Below, one piece after another: positions 41,428-52,437 of a stretch of 64,000 nucleotides of DNA. Source of the DNA: Pseudomonas sp. SCA2728.1_7 (GTDB lineage: Bacteria; Pseudomonadota; Gammaproteobacteria; Pseudomonadales; Pseudomonadaceae). Location of the stretch: NCBI RefSeq assembly GCF_018138145.1, contig NZ_CP073104.1, forward strand, positions 5,585,001 through 5,649,000, given 5' to 3'. Below the pieces are notes generated by a model that made no database searches, was not told the DNA's origin, and saw only the letters and a list, made by a program, of their open reading frames with translations. Every line of letters starts with the position of its first letter. Position 1 is the stretch's first letter. The position numbers were made by a program, and so were the translations under genes.

Positions 41428-41853
41428 GTGTTTGCTTTAGATTCACGACTTCAACAGGACACGCTGACGATCGGTGATTTCCCTCTCTGCCGACTGCTGC
41501 TGTCCAATGATGCCAATTACCCTTGGTTCATCCTGGTGCCTCGTCGCGACGATATCAGTGAGTTGTTTCAGTTGGATGTCGCCGATCAACAGCAGCTGTG
41601 GCAGGAAACCACCGCGCTGGCGGAGCTGCTCAAGGACCTGTTCGATGCCGATAAAATGAACGTCGCGACCTTGGGTAACGTTGTCAGCCAGATGCACATG
41701 CATGTGATTGTGCGCAAACGCGACGACGCAGCCTGGCCGGCACCGGTCTGGGGCAAGCACCCGGCCAGGCCATATAGTGCCGAGCAGGTCGCTGCCATTC
41801 GCGAACGGTTGCGGCTGGTCCTGACCGAGCATTTCACCTTTGTGGAGGGCTGA
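41428..41853 (+). CDS. HIT domain protein
   Basis: 141 residues from GTG 41428, nine bases after CCGGGAG; the GTG at 41419 lies directly on that ribosome site. The histidine-triad segment is QMHMHVIVR (His90, His92) with an Ile in place of the third His of the canonical H-x-H-x-H. HIT proteins hydrolyse nucleotide phosphoramidates or dinucleoside polyphosphates. The gene is followed by slyX with 3 bases between, an arrangement kept in P. aeruginosa. Confidence 0.9.
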   Translation: MFALDSRLQQDTLTIGDFPLCRLLLSNDANYPWFILVPRRDDISELFQLDVADQQQLWQETTALAELLKDLFDADKMNVATLGNVVSQMHMHVIVRKRDDAAWPAPVWGKHPARPYSAEQVAAIRERLRLVLTEHFTFVEG

Positions 41854-41856
41854 GTC

Positions 41857-42063
41857 ATGAGTCTGGAAGAACGCGTTACCGATCTGGAAAGTCGTCTGGC
41901 GTTTCAGGATGACACCATTCAAGCGTTGAACGACGTACTGGTGGCTCAGCAGCGCGTGGTCGAGCGCCTGCAATTGCAGATGGCAGCCCTGCTCAAGCGC
42001 CAGGAAGAGATGGTCGGCCAGTTCGAATCCTTTGAGGATGAGGCGCCACCGCCGCACTACTGA
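41857..42063 (+). CDS. slyX: SlyX protein
   Basis: 68 residues, ATG. Almost entirely a coiled coil ([20 protein letters not shown], then [19 protein letters not shown]) with an acidic, proline-containing tail ending PPHY, as in the SlyX family. Function unresolved. Second gene of the HIT-slyX pair, followed by a strong terminator. Confidence 0.93.
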   Translation: MSLEERVTDLESRLAFQDDTIQALNDVLVAQQRVVERLQLQMAALLKRQEEMVGQFESFEDEAPPPHY

Positions 42064-42089
42064 GACCGGTACTTTTCAGCAGGCGTAAA

Positions 42090-42123
42090 AAAACCGCGAG
42101 CAGCACGCTGTTCGCGGTTTTTT
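42090..42123. terminator. Bidirectional terminator after slyX
   Basis: AAACCGCGAGCAGC pairs with GCTGTTCGCGGTTT (one G-T pair), with an A-run before and T-run after, between convergent slyX and the cold-shock membrane protein. Confidence 0.92.
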
Positions 42124-42133
42124 CATGCCTGGA

Positions 42134-42736
42134 TCAGCGTCGCGGCAGAGCGGCGATCACGTCCTCGGCTTGCAGGCCCTTGTCCCGGTTCATCACCGAG
42201 AACTCCACGCGCTGGCCTTCGACCAGTACGCGGTGACCTTCGCCACGGATCGCGCGAAAGTGCACGAAAATATCATCGCCGGAATCCCGGGAGATAAAGC
42301 CGAAGCCTTTGGAAGTGTTGAACCACTTGACGGTGCCGGTATCGCGATTGGTCATGTCATAGCTGGTTGGAGCGGCAGCCGGTGAAGAACGATAGAAGCT
42401 CACAGCCAGGTGCAAGACCACGGCAACCAGTGCGATCACCAGGGTGAACAGCACGGCTGGCTGGCCGGCGATGACGGGCATCGGGGCGATCAGGGTCAAG
42501 GTTTGCAGGACGACGGTCAGTACCAGAAGAGCGCTGACCAGGTTTTGCAGATGCTGACGAGGGCCTTTGTTCCAGTAAGGAATCACTGGGGCGATCACCA
42601 GGTTAAGCAGGCCGAAAAAGGCCAGATAAAGTGCATCGGGTTGTTGCAGGTAGGGAACAGCTTCGGATTTCAAGCTGGGTATGAACGACAGCAGCAAGGC
42701 TGCTGCGCCCATTAGCAGGTGGACGATTTTCAACAT
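42134..42736 (-). CDS. Membrane protein with C-terminal cold-shock domain
   Basis: 200 residues from ATG 42736 ([16 protein letters not shown]); an extension to 42829 is rejected. Four hydrophobic segments (about 4-20, 34-53, 62-84, 92-114) precede a full cold-shock domain at 132-198 with [11 protein letters not shown]1 KGFGFI (143-148) and RNP2 DIFVHF (155-160). With both ends placed by a four-helix topology, the nucleic-acid-binding domain would be cytoplasmic, at the inner membrane face. It corresponds in place to PA0961 of P. aeruginosa from memory. Function not established. Confidence 0.9.
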   Translation of the reverse strand: MLKIVHLLMGAAALLLSFIPSLKSEAVPYLQQPDALYLAFFGLLNLVIAPVIPYWNKGPRQHLQNLVSALLVLTVVLQTLTLIAPMPVIAGQPAVLFTLVIALVAVVLHLAVSFYRSSPAAAPTSYDMTNRDTGTVKWFNTSKGFGFISRDSGDDIFVHFRAIRGEGHRVLVEGQRVEFSVMNRDKGLQAEDVIAALPRR

Positions 42737-43047
42737 TTTGATTGGCTCACGTTTATGACGGCTCACAAGGAAGAGCTGAAGGCGCACGGTTCGCTTCGGA
42801 ACAAAATAAGAGGCGGTGGACACGTTCACGGCATCAGCCTATGCGCAACACCCCGAAAAATGGGGTATGGCGACACACTGCCTATTTAACAGCAAAGCCT
42901 GCGGCTACTCAAATCAGCCCGGCCAGCGGCAGGTGTCGGTCGATTTGTCGCAGCACCTGCACCCGATCCGGGCTGCGGGGAGTCGGCAGGCTTGCTAGAG
43001 TGGGTCTGCACCTGTTGGATGAATTCAATCGCCGTTAGGGGGTAAAC
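42737..43047. other. Divergent region between cold-shock membrane protein and dps-like gene
   Basis: 311 bp without a convincing gene. A small ACCCC/GGGGT hairpin with an A-rich loop lies at 42850-42866. Promoters for both genes are expected here; no clear OxyR or sigma-S signature could be fixed by eye. Confidence 0.35.
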
Positions 43048-43518
43048 ATGGCAATCGATATCGGTATCAGTGAAGAAGACCGCAAGTCCATCGTCGAAGG
43101 CTTATCGCGTCTGCTGTCGGACACCTACGTGCTGTATCTGAAAACCCACAACTTCCACTGGAACGTCACCGGCCCGATGTTTCGCACGCTGCACTTGATG
43201 TTCGAAGAGCAATACAACGAACTGGCGCTGGCCGTTGATTTGATTGCCGAGCGTATTCGCGCCTTGGGCTTTCCGGCACCGGGCGCCTACGCCACGTACG
43301 CGCGCCTTTCTTCTATCAAGGAGGAAGTCGGCGTACCGAGTGCTGAAGACATGATCAAGCAACTGGTCGATGGCCAGGAAGCCGTGACCCGCACCGCGCG
43401 TGGCATCTTCCCGCTGCTCGACAAGGTCAGCGATGAGCCGACCGCCGACCTGCTGACCCAGCGCATGCAGGTTCACGAGAAAACTGCGTGGATGCTGCGC
43501 GCGTTGCTGGAAGCATAA
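43048..43518 (+). CDS. dps: Dps-family ferritin-like DNA-protection protein
   Basis: 156 residues, ATG after AGGGGGT. The Dps/bacterioferritin-like ferroxidase signature [12 protein letters not shown] (His34, His37) is followed by FEEQYNEL acidic ligands on the next helix, with the four-helix bundle to the end. Such proteins form 12-mer shells that oxidise and store iron with peroxide and protect DNA in starvation. The N-terminus is short and lacks a Lys-rich DNA-binding tail, so protection is probably through iron and peroxide removal. Between a cold-shock membrane protein and aspS, as in P. aeruginosa (PA0962). Confidence 0.92.
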   Translation: MAIDIGISEEDRKSIVEGLSRLLSDTYVLYLKTHNFHWNVTGPMFRTLHLMFEEQYNELALAVDLIAERIRALGFPAPGAYATYARLSSIKEEVGVPSAEDMIKQLVDGQEAVTRTARGIFPLLDKVSDEPTADLLTQRMQVHEKTAWMLRALLEA

Positions 43519-43703
43519 TCCTGCGGGCGCGCAGGCCAGCATTCGAAGGACTGCGCGCTGTCCGGAATCTTACCTGTATCGTTGGCTTATCCTACGGAGA
43601 TGGTCAATAAGTCGTCTGGCTATAACTTTGTGTCTGCGCTTTTATGAAAGCCACAGGATGTGACTTTTCAAACAAGCAGAGATGGCAAAGGAGTGTCACC
43701 GAT

Positions 43704-44042
43704 ATGGTAGAGGGAGACAGGCGAGGCGACAGGATTGTCGGCTTGCCACATGAATTGAAAGTCGATCCGTTCGTCAACGAATTCGACATGGCACTGGTTC
43801 AGCCATCGTCACGATCCGTGCGTCTGAACGGTTATGCGACCTGCCTGCGGCTGGAGCGGGTCTACTGGAACATCCTCGGCAAAATGGCCGCAGACAACTG
43901 CTGTTCGATCAGCTCGCTGTTGTCCCACGTCGACCGTGAAGTGCATTTGCGTCACGGCGGGGTGAGAAATTTCAGCGCGCTGGTGCGGGTGGTGTGTGTC
44001 ATGAACGGCGTCAAGCACGGTGCACCTGCCGAATCGCTCTGA
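43704..44042 (+). CDS. Ribbon-helix-helix (RHH_4) domain protein
   Basis: 112 residues from ATG 43704, ten bases after AAGGAG; an earlier ATG at 43644 has no ribosome site. The segment SVRLNGYATCLRLERVYWNIL followed by SISSLLSHVDREV is characteristic of RHH_4, a small DNA-binding fold common in proteobacteria and often described as an arylsulfate-sulfotransferase-like or hypothetical protein. Probable regulator with unknown targets. Single gene with a strong hairpin terminator. Confidence 0.8.
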   Translation: MVEGDRRGDRIVGLPHELKVDPFVNEFDMALVQPSSRSVRLNGYATCLRLERVYWNILGKMAADNCCSISSLLSHVDREVHLRHGGVRNFSALVRVVCVMNGVKHGAPAESL

Positions 44043-44064
44043 AGCGGCGGTTGCAAACGAGGTC

Positions 44065-44102
44065 GCGGCCTGTGCAGTCTTACGGCTGCACAGGCCGCAT
44101 TT
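44065..44102 (+). terminator. Hairpin terminator after the RHH gene
   Basis: Perfect 13-bp stem GCGGCCTGTGCAG / CTGCACAGGCCGC, 8-base loop, then ATTTAAT. Confidence 0.8.
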
Positions 44103-44108
44103 AATCGA

Positions 44109-44114
44109 TATAAT
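44109..44114 (+). promoter_or_regulatory. Possible -10 hexamer for the fmdB-aspS-yebC genes
   Basis: TATAAT, 60 bases before the FmdB-like start and just after the preceding terminator. A -35 match is lacking, so confidence is limited. Confidence 0.35.
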
Positions 44115-44173
44115 CCCGCTCTTTCGCCGCAAAGCCCTGCGCGCGGTGGCAATCTGATCGCCGAGACACCCCC

Positions 44174-44395
44174 ATGCCGATGTATGATTATCAATGTGCT
44201 TCCTGTGGTCATCAGTTGGAAGCCATTCAAAAGATCAGCGAGGCCCCGCTGGTCGACTGCCCTGCCTGTCAGGCGCCAGAGCTCAAGAAACAACTGTCGA
44301 TGCCAGGCTTTCGCCTCAGTGGCGGCGGTTGGTACGAAACCGATTTCAAGACCGGCGCCAAGAAGAACCTGGCCGGTGGCGACAAATCTGACTAG
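44174..44395 (+). CDS. FmdB family zinc-ribbon protein
   Basis: 73 residues. Zinc ribbon with Cys8, Cys11, Cys29 and Cys32 (YQCASCGH ... DCPACQ), then GFRLSGGGWYETDFK, the conserved FmdB/CxxC_CXXC_SSSS tail. Named for putative regulators of formamidase genes, but the widespread small members have no known role. Upstream of aspS by about 100 bases in the same direction, probably cotranscribed. Confidence 0.93.
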   Translation: MPMYDYQCASCGHQLEAIQKISEAPLVDCPACQAPELKKQLSMPGFRLSGGGWYETDFKTGAKKNLAGGDKSD

Positions 44396-44496
44396 GGTTC
44401 AACCTCAGGTTGAACGACACGCGTGAGTTCCGCATTGCTTGAAAAGCAACGGGAGCTCCACCGAATTTTTCGAATTACGAGAAGCGAACCACGACC

Positions 44497-46272
<1,776 letters not shown>

Positions 46273-46283
46273 GACGGGCCTGA

Positions 46284-46311
46284 AGGCGCATCTTCGGATG
46301 CGCCTTTTTTC
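46284..46311 (+). terminator. Intrinsic terminator after aspS
   Basis: 9-bp stem AGGCGCATC / GATGCGCCT with a TTCG tetraloop and T-run (TTTTTCTTTCT). Confidence 0.95.
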
Positions 46312-46399
46312 TTTCTATAGAGAGCAGGTCGAGATTTTTGTTTGCTGGCCGCTGCATGAGCAGGGCGGGCAACGTTTCAAAGAGAATTCGGAGCGAGTT

Positions 46400-47146
46400 A
46401 TGGCAGGTCATTCCAAGTGGGCGAACATCAAGCACCGCAAAGAACGTCAGGATGCCAAGAGAGGCAAGATCTTCACCAAGTGGATCCGCGAACTGACCGT
46501 TGCGGCCCGCCAGGGCGGCGGTGACCCGGGCTCCAACCCGCGTCTGCGTCTGGCGCTGGACAAGGCGCTGAGTGCGAACATGAGCCGCGACATCATCGAT
46601 CGTGCCGTTGCGCGCGGCGCTGGCGCCACCGAAGCGGACAACGTTGAAGAGCTGACCTACGAAGGCTACGGCCCGGGCGGTGTGGCGGTGATGGTCGAGT
46701 GCATGACCGACAACCGCAACCGTACTGCGGCAGCCGTTCGTCATGCGTTCAGCAAATGTGGTGGCAACCTCGGCACCGACGGTTCGGTGGCTTACCTGTT
46801 CGAGCGCAAAGGCCAGATCAGCTTCGCGCCGGGCGTTGATGAGGACGCACTGACCGAAGCGGCGCTGGAAGCCGATGCCGACGACGTGGTCAGCCACGAA
46901 GACGGCTCGATCGATGTGTTCACCTCGTTCACCAGCTTCTATGCCGTGCGTAACGCGCTGGAAGCTGCTGGCTTCAAGGGCGATGACGCGGAAATCGTCA
47001 TGCAGCCGACCACCAGCGCCGAACTGGATCTGGAAGGCGCGGAAAAGGTGCTCAAGCTGATCGACATGCTTGAGGATCTGGATGACGTGCAGAACGTCTA
47101 TTCCAACGCGGATATTCCGGAAGACGTGGCCGCTCAGCTCGGTTAA
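46400..47146 (+). CDS. YebC/PmpR family transcriptional regulator
   Basis: 248 residues from ATG 46400, start [20 protein letters not shown], the family hallmark. Three-domain YebC fold, with [20 protein letters not shown] and [19 protein letters not shown]. PmpR of P. aeruginosa represses quorum-sensing gene pqsR; other YebC members assist translation of proline-rich stretches. Lies upstream of ruvC as is common, but a REP inverted pair and 158 bp separate them. Confidence 0.95.
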   Translation: MAGHSKWANIKHRKERQDAKRGKIFTKWIRELTVAARQGGGDPGSNPRLRLALDKALSANMSRDIIDRAVARGAGATEADNVEELTYEGYGPGGVAVMVECMTDNRNRTAAAVRHAFSKCGGNLGTDGSVAYLFERKGQISFAPGVDEDALTEAALEADADDVVSHEDGSIDVFTSFTSFYAVRNALEAAGFKGDDAEIVMQPTTSAELDLEGAEKVLKLIDMLEDLDDVQNVYSNADIPEDVAAQLG

Positions 47147-47163
47147 GAGCGACTACGATTCAA

Positions 47164-47253
47164 TGTGGGAGCGAGCCTGCTCGCGAAGGCGGATTTTCAG
47201 GCAACATCGTTGCTGATGATGAAACCGCTTTCGCGAGCAGGCTCGCTCCCACA
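47164..47253. repeat. REP inverted pair, TGGGAGCGAGC subtype
   Basis: Arms TGTGGGAGCGAGCCTGCTCG and exact reverse complement, 90 bp in all, starting 18 bases after the yebC stop and before ruvC. Confidence 0.93.
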
Positions 47254-47304
47254 TTTGTTATGGGTTGATTTGAAAATCGTGCTTTTACCGAATCTGCAGG
47301 CGTT

Positions 47305-47832
47305 ATGACTTTAATTCTTGGTATCGACCCCGGTTCGCGCATTACCGGTTACGGCATTGTTCGTGATACCGGGCGTGGTGGCTGCATCTATGTGGCTTCG
47401 GGCTGCATCCGTACCGGTGCGGGCGAGTTGCACGAACGTTTGCAAATCGTTTATCGCGGCGTACGCGAGATCATCCAGACTTACGGCCCGGTGACCATGG
47501 GCATCGAAAAAGTCTTCATGGCGAAAAACGCCGATTCGGCGCTGAAACTCGGTCAGGCTCGTGGCGCTGCAATCGTGGCTTGCGCTGAAGAGAGCCTGGA
47601 GATCGCCGAGTACACGGCCACTCAGGTCAAGCAGGCTGTAGTCGGCACTGGCGCCGCCAATAAAGAACAGGTGCAGATGATGGTCATGCACATGCTCAAG
47701 CTCACCAGCAAACCACAAATCGATGCTTCGGACGCCTTGGCCATTGCCATTTGCCATGCGCACACACGCTCCAGTCTGCTGCCGCACGGTTTGGGAACGG
47801 CACGCAGTCGTGGCGGGCGCCTGCGTCTCTGA
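47305..47832 (+). CDS. ruvC: Holliday junction endonuclease RuvC
   Basis: 175 residues. RNase H fold with the four catalytic acids visible: Asp8 ([14 protein letters not shown]), Glu68 ([11 protein letters not shown]), Asp140 and Asp143 ([14 protein letters not shown]). Cleaves Holliday junctions with RuvAB. First gene of ruvC-ruvA-ruvB; the 114-bp gap before ruvA has no clear terminator. Confidence 0.97.
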   Translation: MTLILGIDPGSRITGYGIVRDTGRGGCIYVASGCIRTGAGELHERLQIVYRGVREIIQTYGPVTMGIEKVFMAKNADSALKLGQARGAAIVACAEESLEIAEYTATQVKQAVVGTGAANKEQVQMMVMHMLKLTSKPQIDASDALAIAICHAHTRSSLLPHGLGTARSRGGRLRL

Positions 47833-47946
47833 TAGCATCAGCATCAAATTTACGGAGTGTGGACTTTCGCGCCTGTGTTGCCGGCCCGAGTCTTTCGCTC
47901 TGATTGTCGCCAGCCCACGGCTGGCCAACGCTCAAGGATCTGAAAC

Positions 47947-48555
47947 GTGATTGGACGCTTGCGCGGCACTCTGGCTGAGAAACAGCCGCCGCACCTGATT
48001 CTGGATGTAAACGGCCTCGGGTATGAGCTGGAAGTGCCCATGACCACCCTTTATCGTCTGCCGTCGGTCGGTGAGCCGCTGACCCTGCACACCCATTTGG
48101 TCGTACGTGAAGACGCGCAGTTACTCTATGGTTTTGCGGGCAAGCGTGAGCGAGACTTTTTTCGCGAGTTGATCCGTCTCAATGGTGTCGGGCCGAAATT
48201 GGCCCTGGCCCTGATGTCGAGTCTGGAAGTCGACGAACTGATCCGTTGCGTGCAGTCGCAGGACACCTCGGCGTTGACCAAGGTGCCAGGGGTCGGCAAG
48301 AAAACCGCCGAGCGTCTGCTGGTCGAGCTGAAAGACCGCTTCAAGGCCTGGGAAACTACGCCGGCCATGTTCGCGCTGGTACCGAATCAGCCGGACGGCC
48401 CAGCGCCGGTCAATACCGCCGAGAACGATGCGGTCAGCGCGCTGATTTCCCTGGGCTACAAGCCGCAGGAAGCAAGCAAGGCGATTACCGCCATCAAGGA
48501 CAAGAATTTGAGCAGTGAAGACCTGATCCGCCGCGCCCTGAAGGGAATGATTTAA
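47947..48555 (+). CDS. ruvA: Holliday junction DNA helicase subunit RuvA
   Basis: 202 residues from GTG 47947. N-terminal OB domain ([12 protein letters not shown]), helix-hairpin-helix motifs ([13 protein letters not shown] and [16 protein letters not shown]) that grip the junction, and a C-terminal RuvB-contact domain ([20 protein letters not shown]). The stop is followed directly by the ruvB start. Confidence 0.97.
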   Translation: MIGRLRGTLAEKQPPHLILDVNGLGYELEVPMTTLYRLPSVGEPLTLHTHLVVREDAQLLYGFAGKRERDFFRELIRLNGVGPKLALALMSSLEVDELIRCVQSQDTSALTKVPGVGKKTAERLLVELKDRFKAWETTPAMFALVPNQPDGPAPVNTAENDAVSALISLGYKPQEASKAITAIKDKNLSSEDLIRRALKGMI

Positions 48556-49617
48556 GTGATTGAAGCTGATCGTCTGATCACCGCCGCGCACAGCCCGCGC
48601 GAGCGCGAAGAAGTCCAGGACCGGGCCATTCGTCCGGTCAGTCTGGCCGACTATATTGGCCAGCCGACCGTGCGCGAGCAGATGGAACTGTTCATCCAGG
48701 CTGCTCGTGGTCGTAGCGAATCCCTCGACCACACGCTGATCTTCGGCCCGCCGGGTCTGGGCAAGACCACGCTGGCCAACATCATTGCCCAGGAAATGGG
48801 CGTGTCGATCAAGAGCACTTCCGGTCCGGTACTGGAGCGTCCGGGTGATCTGGCCGCATTGCTGACCAATCTTGAGCCGCACGACGTACTGTTTATCGAC
48901 GAAATCCATCGTCTGTCGCCGATCGTTGAAGAAGTGCTGTACCCGGCGATGGAAGATTTCCAGCTCGACATCATGATTGGCGAAGGGCCGGCAGCGCGTT
49001 CGATCAAGCTCGATCTGCCGCCATTTACCCTGGTGGGCGCAACCACTCGCGCCGGTATGCTGACCAACCCGTTGCGTGACCGCTTCGGTATCGTCCAGCG
49101 TCTTGAGTTCTACAGCACGGCCGACCTGGCGACGATTGTCAGCCGTTCGGCAGCCATTCTCGGTCTGCCGCTGGATCCGGAAGGTTCTTTTGAGATCGCT
49201 CGTCGCGCCCGTGGCACGCCGCGAATCGCCAACCGTCTGTTGCGCCGGGTGCGTGACTTCGCCGAAGTCCGCGCCAAGGGGCATATCACCAAAGCGGTGG
49301 CGGACCTGGCGCTGAACCTGCTGGACGTCGACGAGCACGGTTTTGATCATCAGGATCGGCGTCTGCTGTTGACCATGATCGAGAAGTTCGATGGCGGCCC
49401 GGTCGGGATCGACAGCCTCGCCGCTGCGATCAGTGAAGAACGCCACACCATTGAAGATGTGCTGGAGCCGTATCTGATTCAGCAGGGCTACATCATGCGC
49501 ACGCCGCGGGGCAGGGTGGTGACGCGTCATGCCTACCTGCACTTCGGTTTAAACATCCCGTCACGAATGGGTGAAATGCCCGTGGCAGACGAGTTTCTCG
49601 ATGCCGTGGACGATTGA
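48556..49617 (+). CDS. ruvB: Holliday junction DNA helicase subunit RuvB
   Basis: 353 residues from GTG 48556, immediately after the ruvA TAA. AAA+ core with Walker A GPPGLGKT near residues 65-72, Walker [12 protein letters not shown] near 112-122, the beta-hairpin region that contacts RuvA, and a C-terminal winged helix ([17 protein letters not shown]). Drives branch migration. Confidence 0.98.
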   Translation: MIEADRLITAAHSPREREEVQDRAIRPVSLADYIGQPTVREQMELFIQAARGRSESLDHTLIFGPPGLGKTTLANIIAQEMGVSIKSTSGPVLERPGDLAALLTNLEPHDVLFIDEIHRLSPIVEEVLYPAMEDFQLDIMIGEGPAARSIKLDLPPFTLVGATTRAGMLTNPLRDRFGIVQRLEFYSTADLATIVSRSAAILGLPLDPEGSFEIARRARGTPRIANRLLRRVRDFAEVRAKGHITKAVADLALNLLDVDEHGFDHQDRRLLLTMIEKFDGGPVGIDSLAAAISEERHTIEDVLEPYLIQQGYIMRTPRGRVVTRHAYLHFGLNIPSRMGEMPVADEFLDAVDD

Positions 49618-49691
49618 TACACATTTTTTGTCGATTTATTCAGGGTTTGTACGGTCATAGGACGGTACTTTTGCGGTAAAGCTCTGAAACC

Positions 49692-49727
49692 ATGAAAAAC
49701 AGTTGCCTGGCCGGATTGGCAACCTGA
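49692..49727 (+). other. Hairpin and 11-codon mini-ORF ahead of ybgC
   Basis: A minimal frame (ATG 49692 to TGA 49727, peptide MKNSCLAGLAT) spans a GTTGCC / GGCAAC hairpin (49702-49723) and ends at the GAGGAG ribosome site of ybgC. It could affect ybgC-tol translation. No clear ribosome site precedes the mini-ORF. Confidence 0.25.
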
Positions 49728-49744
49728 GGAGTAAGCACTAGAGT

Positions 49745-50212
49745 ATGCGCGCGCAAAACGGGCTTGAGCCGTTCGCACATCGTTGTCGCGTTTATTACGA
49801 GGACACCGATGCGGGCGGCATCGTGTATTACGTTAATTACCTCAAGTTTATGGAACGGGCTCGAACCGAGCGGCTTCGCGAGCTGGGCTTTGCTCAATCG
49901 CAGCTGGCAGGGGAGGACCTGTTGTTTGTCGTGCACTCCAGCGAAGCGCGCTATCACGCGCCGGCGCGACTGGACGACGAACTGCTGGTAAGCGCTGATG
50001 TAATCGAATTGAACCGTGCCAGCCTGCGCTTTAAACAGCAGGTCAGGCGGGCGACGGATAATGTGCTGCTCTGTGAAGGGCAGTTTTTGGTGGCCTGTGT
50101 GCGCACTAACAGTTTGAAACCCCGGGCCCTTCCCGAAGACTTGCGTGCGGCCTTCGCCGACGCGGTCGGCCCGGGTACACACTCAAAGCAGGAGATAAAG
50201 CGTGGAAGCTAA
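49745..50212 (+). CDS. ybgC: Tol-Pal-associated acyl-CoA thioesterase YbgC
   Basis: 155 residues from ATG 49745. Hot-dog fold with the catalytic [22 protein letters not shown] signature (Asp in the EDTDAGG loop, Tyr/His face). Hydrolyses short or long acyl-CoA and in E. coli links phospholipid synthesis with the Tol-Pal operon. First gene of ybgC-tolQ-tolR-tolA-tolB-pal-cpoB; overlaps tolQ by 11 bases. Confidence 0.95.
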   Translation: MRAQNGLEPFAHRCRVYYEDTDAGGIVYYVNYLKFMERARTERLRELGFAQSQLAGEDLLFVVHSSEARYHAPARLDDELLVSADVIELNRASLRFKQQVRRATDNVLLCEGQFLVACVRTNSLKPRALPEDLRAAFADAVGPGTHSKQEIKRGS

Positions 50213-50897
50213 CGTCGTCGACCATTCCTCCATGTGGAGCCTGGTCAGCAATGCCAGCATCGTGGTGCAGTTGGTAATGTTGACCCTGGTGGCCGCATCG
50301 GTGACCTCATGGATCATGATCTTTCAGCGCAGCAATCTGCTGCGTGCCGGTCGACGCGCCCTGGAGAGCTTCGAAGAGCGCTTCTGGTCGGGTATCGACC
50401 TGTCCAAACTGTACCGTCAGGCGGGCAGCAACCCTGATCCGGATTCGGGTGTGGAGCAGATCTTCCGTGCCGGTTTCAAGGAGTTCTCCCGTCTGCGTCA
50501 GCAGCCAGGCGTTGATCCTGAAGCAGTAATGGAAGGCGTGGCGCGTGCCATGCGCGTGGCCATCTCCCGCGAAGAAGAAAAGCTGGAGCAGAGCCTGCCA
50601 TTCCTCGCCACCGTCGGTTCGGTCAGCCCGTATATCGGTCTGTTCGGTACCGTGTGGGGCATCATGAACTCCTTCCGCGGTCTGGCCAGCGCCCAGCAAG
50701 CGACCCTGGCCACTGTGGCCCCGGGTATCGCTGAAGCCCTGATCGCCACGGCGATTGGTCTGTTCGCCGCGATCCCTGCCGTAATCGCTTACAACCGTTT
50801 CGCTGCTCGCAGCGAAACCTTGCTGGGCCGCTACTACACCTTCGCCGATGAATTCCAGGCGATCCTGCACCGCAAAGTGCACACCAGCGAAGAATAA
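50202..50897 (+). CDS. tolQ: Tol-Pal inner-membrane protein TolQ
   Basis: 231 residues from GTG 50202, with AGGAGAT 6-11 bases upstream, inside the 3' end of ybgC. Three membrane helices (about 15-38, 135-158, 168-192) in the ExbB/TolQ/MotA pattern: [20 protein letters not shown] and the [19 protein letters not shown] helix. With TolR it forms the proton-driven motor that energises TolA for outer-membrane constriction. Confidence 0.97.
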   Translation: MEANVVDHSSMWSLVSNASIVVQLVMLTLVAASVTSWIMIFQRSNLLRAGRRALESFEERFWSGIDLSKLYRQAGSNPDPDSGVEQIFRAGFKEFSRLRQQPGVDPEAVMEGVARAMRVAISREEEKLEQSLPFLATVGSVSPYIGLFGTVWGIMNSFRGLASAQQATLATVAPGIAEALIATAIGLFAAIPAVIAYNRFAARSETLLGRYYTFADEFQAILHRKVHTSEE

Positions 50898-50911
50898 GCA
50901 GGTAATTTCCA

Positions 50912-51373
50912 ATGGCTTTAATCGCTCGAGCTCGCAAAAAGCGCAAGCCGGTCGCCGAGATGAACGTGGTGCCTTACATCGACGTGATGTTGGTACTGCT
51001 GGTCATCTTCATGGTGACCGCGCCGATGCTCAATCAGGGCGTGAAAGTTGATCTGCCCAAGGTTTCCAGCGAAGCCTTGCCGCAGGACAACAACACGCAA
51101 GTCCTGACCATTTCGATCAAGGCTGACAAGACCTATTACTGGAACCTTGGCAGCGAAGTCGATACCGAGAAGCAACAGGACAGGGCCATGACCCTGCCGC
51201 AAATGACCGACGCGGTGACCAAGATCATTCGTGCCGGCACTGAAGGCGGCAAGCGTACCCAGGTCTTCATCCGCGGTGACAAGACCGTCGATTATGGTTC
51301 CGTCATGGGCGCCATGGGCGGGTTGCAGAAAGCCGGGGTCGGTAATGTTGGTTTGATTACCGAGGCCCCCTGA
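50912..51373 (+). CDS. tolR: Tol-Pal inner-membrane protein TolR
   Basis: 153 residues. Short cytoplasmic N-terminus, one TM helix near residues 20-38 carrying the functional Asp (VPYIDVMLVLLVIFMVTAP), and a periplasmic ExbD/TolR domain. Couples proton flow through TolQR to TolA. Its TGA overlaps the tolA ATG by one base. Confidence 0.97.
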   Translation: MALIARARKKRKPVAEMNVVPYIDVMLVLLVIFMVTAPMLNQGVKVDLPKVSSEALPQDNNTQVLTISIKADKTYYWNLGSEVDTEKQQDRAMTLPQMTDAVTKIIRAGTEGGKRTQVFIRGDKTVDYGSVMGAMGGLQKAGVGNVGLITEAP

Positions 51374-52437
51374 TGCAGCAACAGCGAGAGCCGTCCGCCT
51401 CGGAAAGCTACTTCTGGCCTAGTGTTCTGGCGATTGTCCTGCACGTGCTGGTGTTCGGCATGCTGTTCGTCAGTTTTGCCTTTACACCAGAGCTGCCGCC
51501 GGCCAAACCGATCGTCCAGGCGACCCTCTACCAGCTGAAATCGAAAAGTCAGGCAACCACCCAGACCAATCAGAAGATTGCGGGTGAGGCGAAGAAATCC
51601 GCCGCGCGCCAGACCGAAGTCGAGCAGATGGAACAGAAGAAGGTCGAGCAGGAAGAGATCAAGGCCGCTGCGGAACAAAAGAAAGAAGAAGCGGCTCAAA
51701 AAGCCGAGGAAGCCAAGAAGGCCGACGAGTCGAAGAAAGCAGACGAGGCGAAAAAGGCTGACGAAGCCAAGAAGACCGCCGAAGCCAAGAAGGCTGAAGA
51801 GAAACAATTGGCTGATATAGCCAAGAAGAAATCTGAAGAAGAAGCGAAAAAGGCTGCTGAAGAAGAGGCCAAGAAAGCCGCTGCTGAAGAAGCCAAGAAG
51901 AAGATCGTCGAAGACGCGAAGAAGAAAGCCGCCGAAGACGCCAAGAAGAAAGCTGAAGCTGAAGAGGCGAAGAAGAAAATCGCCGACGAAGCGAAGAAGA
52001 AAGCTGCTGCCGATGCTGCGAAGAAGAAAGCGCAGGATGCGGCACGCAAATCGACCGAAGATAAAAAGGCTCAGGCCTTGGCCGATCTGCTTTCCGACAC
52101 GCCGCAGCGCCAGCAGGCCTTGGCTGATGAGCAGGGTGACGAAGTCGCGGGCAGTTTCGATGACCTGATTCGTGCGCGAGCGGCAGAAGGTTGGGCTCGT
52201 CCTCCTTCGGCACGCAAAGGCATGACGGTTGTATTGCAGATCGGCATGTTGCCGGACGGTACGGTGACCTCGGTCAGCGTGGCCAAGTCCAGTGGTGATG
52301 GTCCGTTCGATGCGTCGGCAGTCGCGGCAGTGAAGAATATTGGACGTTTGACAGAAATGCAGGGAATGAAGCCGAGCGATTTCGCTCCGTATCGTTCATT
52401 CAAGATGACATTCACACCTGAGGATCTAGCCTTGTGA
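51373..52437 (+). CDS. tolA: Trans-periplasmic protein TolA
   Basis: 354 residues. One TM anchor near 16-37, then a long Ala/Lys/Glu helical domain II (about 70-245) made of repeating KKAxE blocks, and a C-terminal domain III with [19 protein letters not shown] that binds TolB/Pal and is a group A colicin-type receptor in E. coli. The repeats are typical of TolA and not an assembly artefact. The stop overlaps the tolB GTG (GTGA). Confidence 0.96.
   Translation: MQQQREPSASESYFWPSVLAIVLHVLVFGMLFVSFAFTPELPPAKPIVQATLYQLKSKSQATTQTNQKIAGEAKKSAARQTEVEQMEQKKVEQEEIKAAAEQKKEEAAQKAEEAKKADESKKADEAKKADEAKKTAEAKKAEEKQLADIAKKKSEEEAKKAAEEEAKKAAAEEAKKKIVEDAKKKAAEDAKKKAEAEEAKKKIADEAKKKAAADAAKKKAQDAARKSTEDKKAQALADLLSDTPQRQQALADEQGDEVAGSFDDLIRARAAEGWARPPSARKGMTVVLQIGMLPDGTVTSVSVAKSSGDGPFDASAVAAVKNIGRLTEMQGMKPSDFAPYRSFKMTFTPEDLAL

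Noticed and set aside
51570..52090. Low-complexity Ala/Lys/Glu coding repeats
   Set aside because: Normal helical domain II of TolA, not a novel repeat element.
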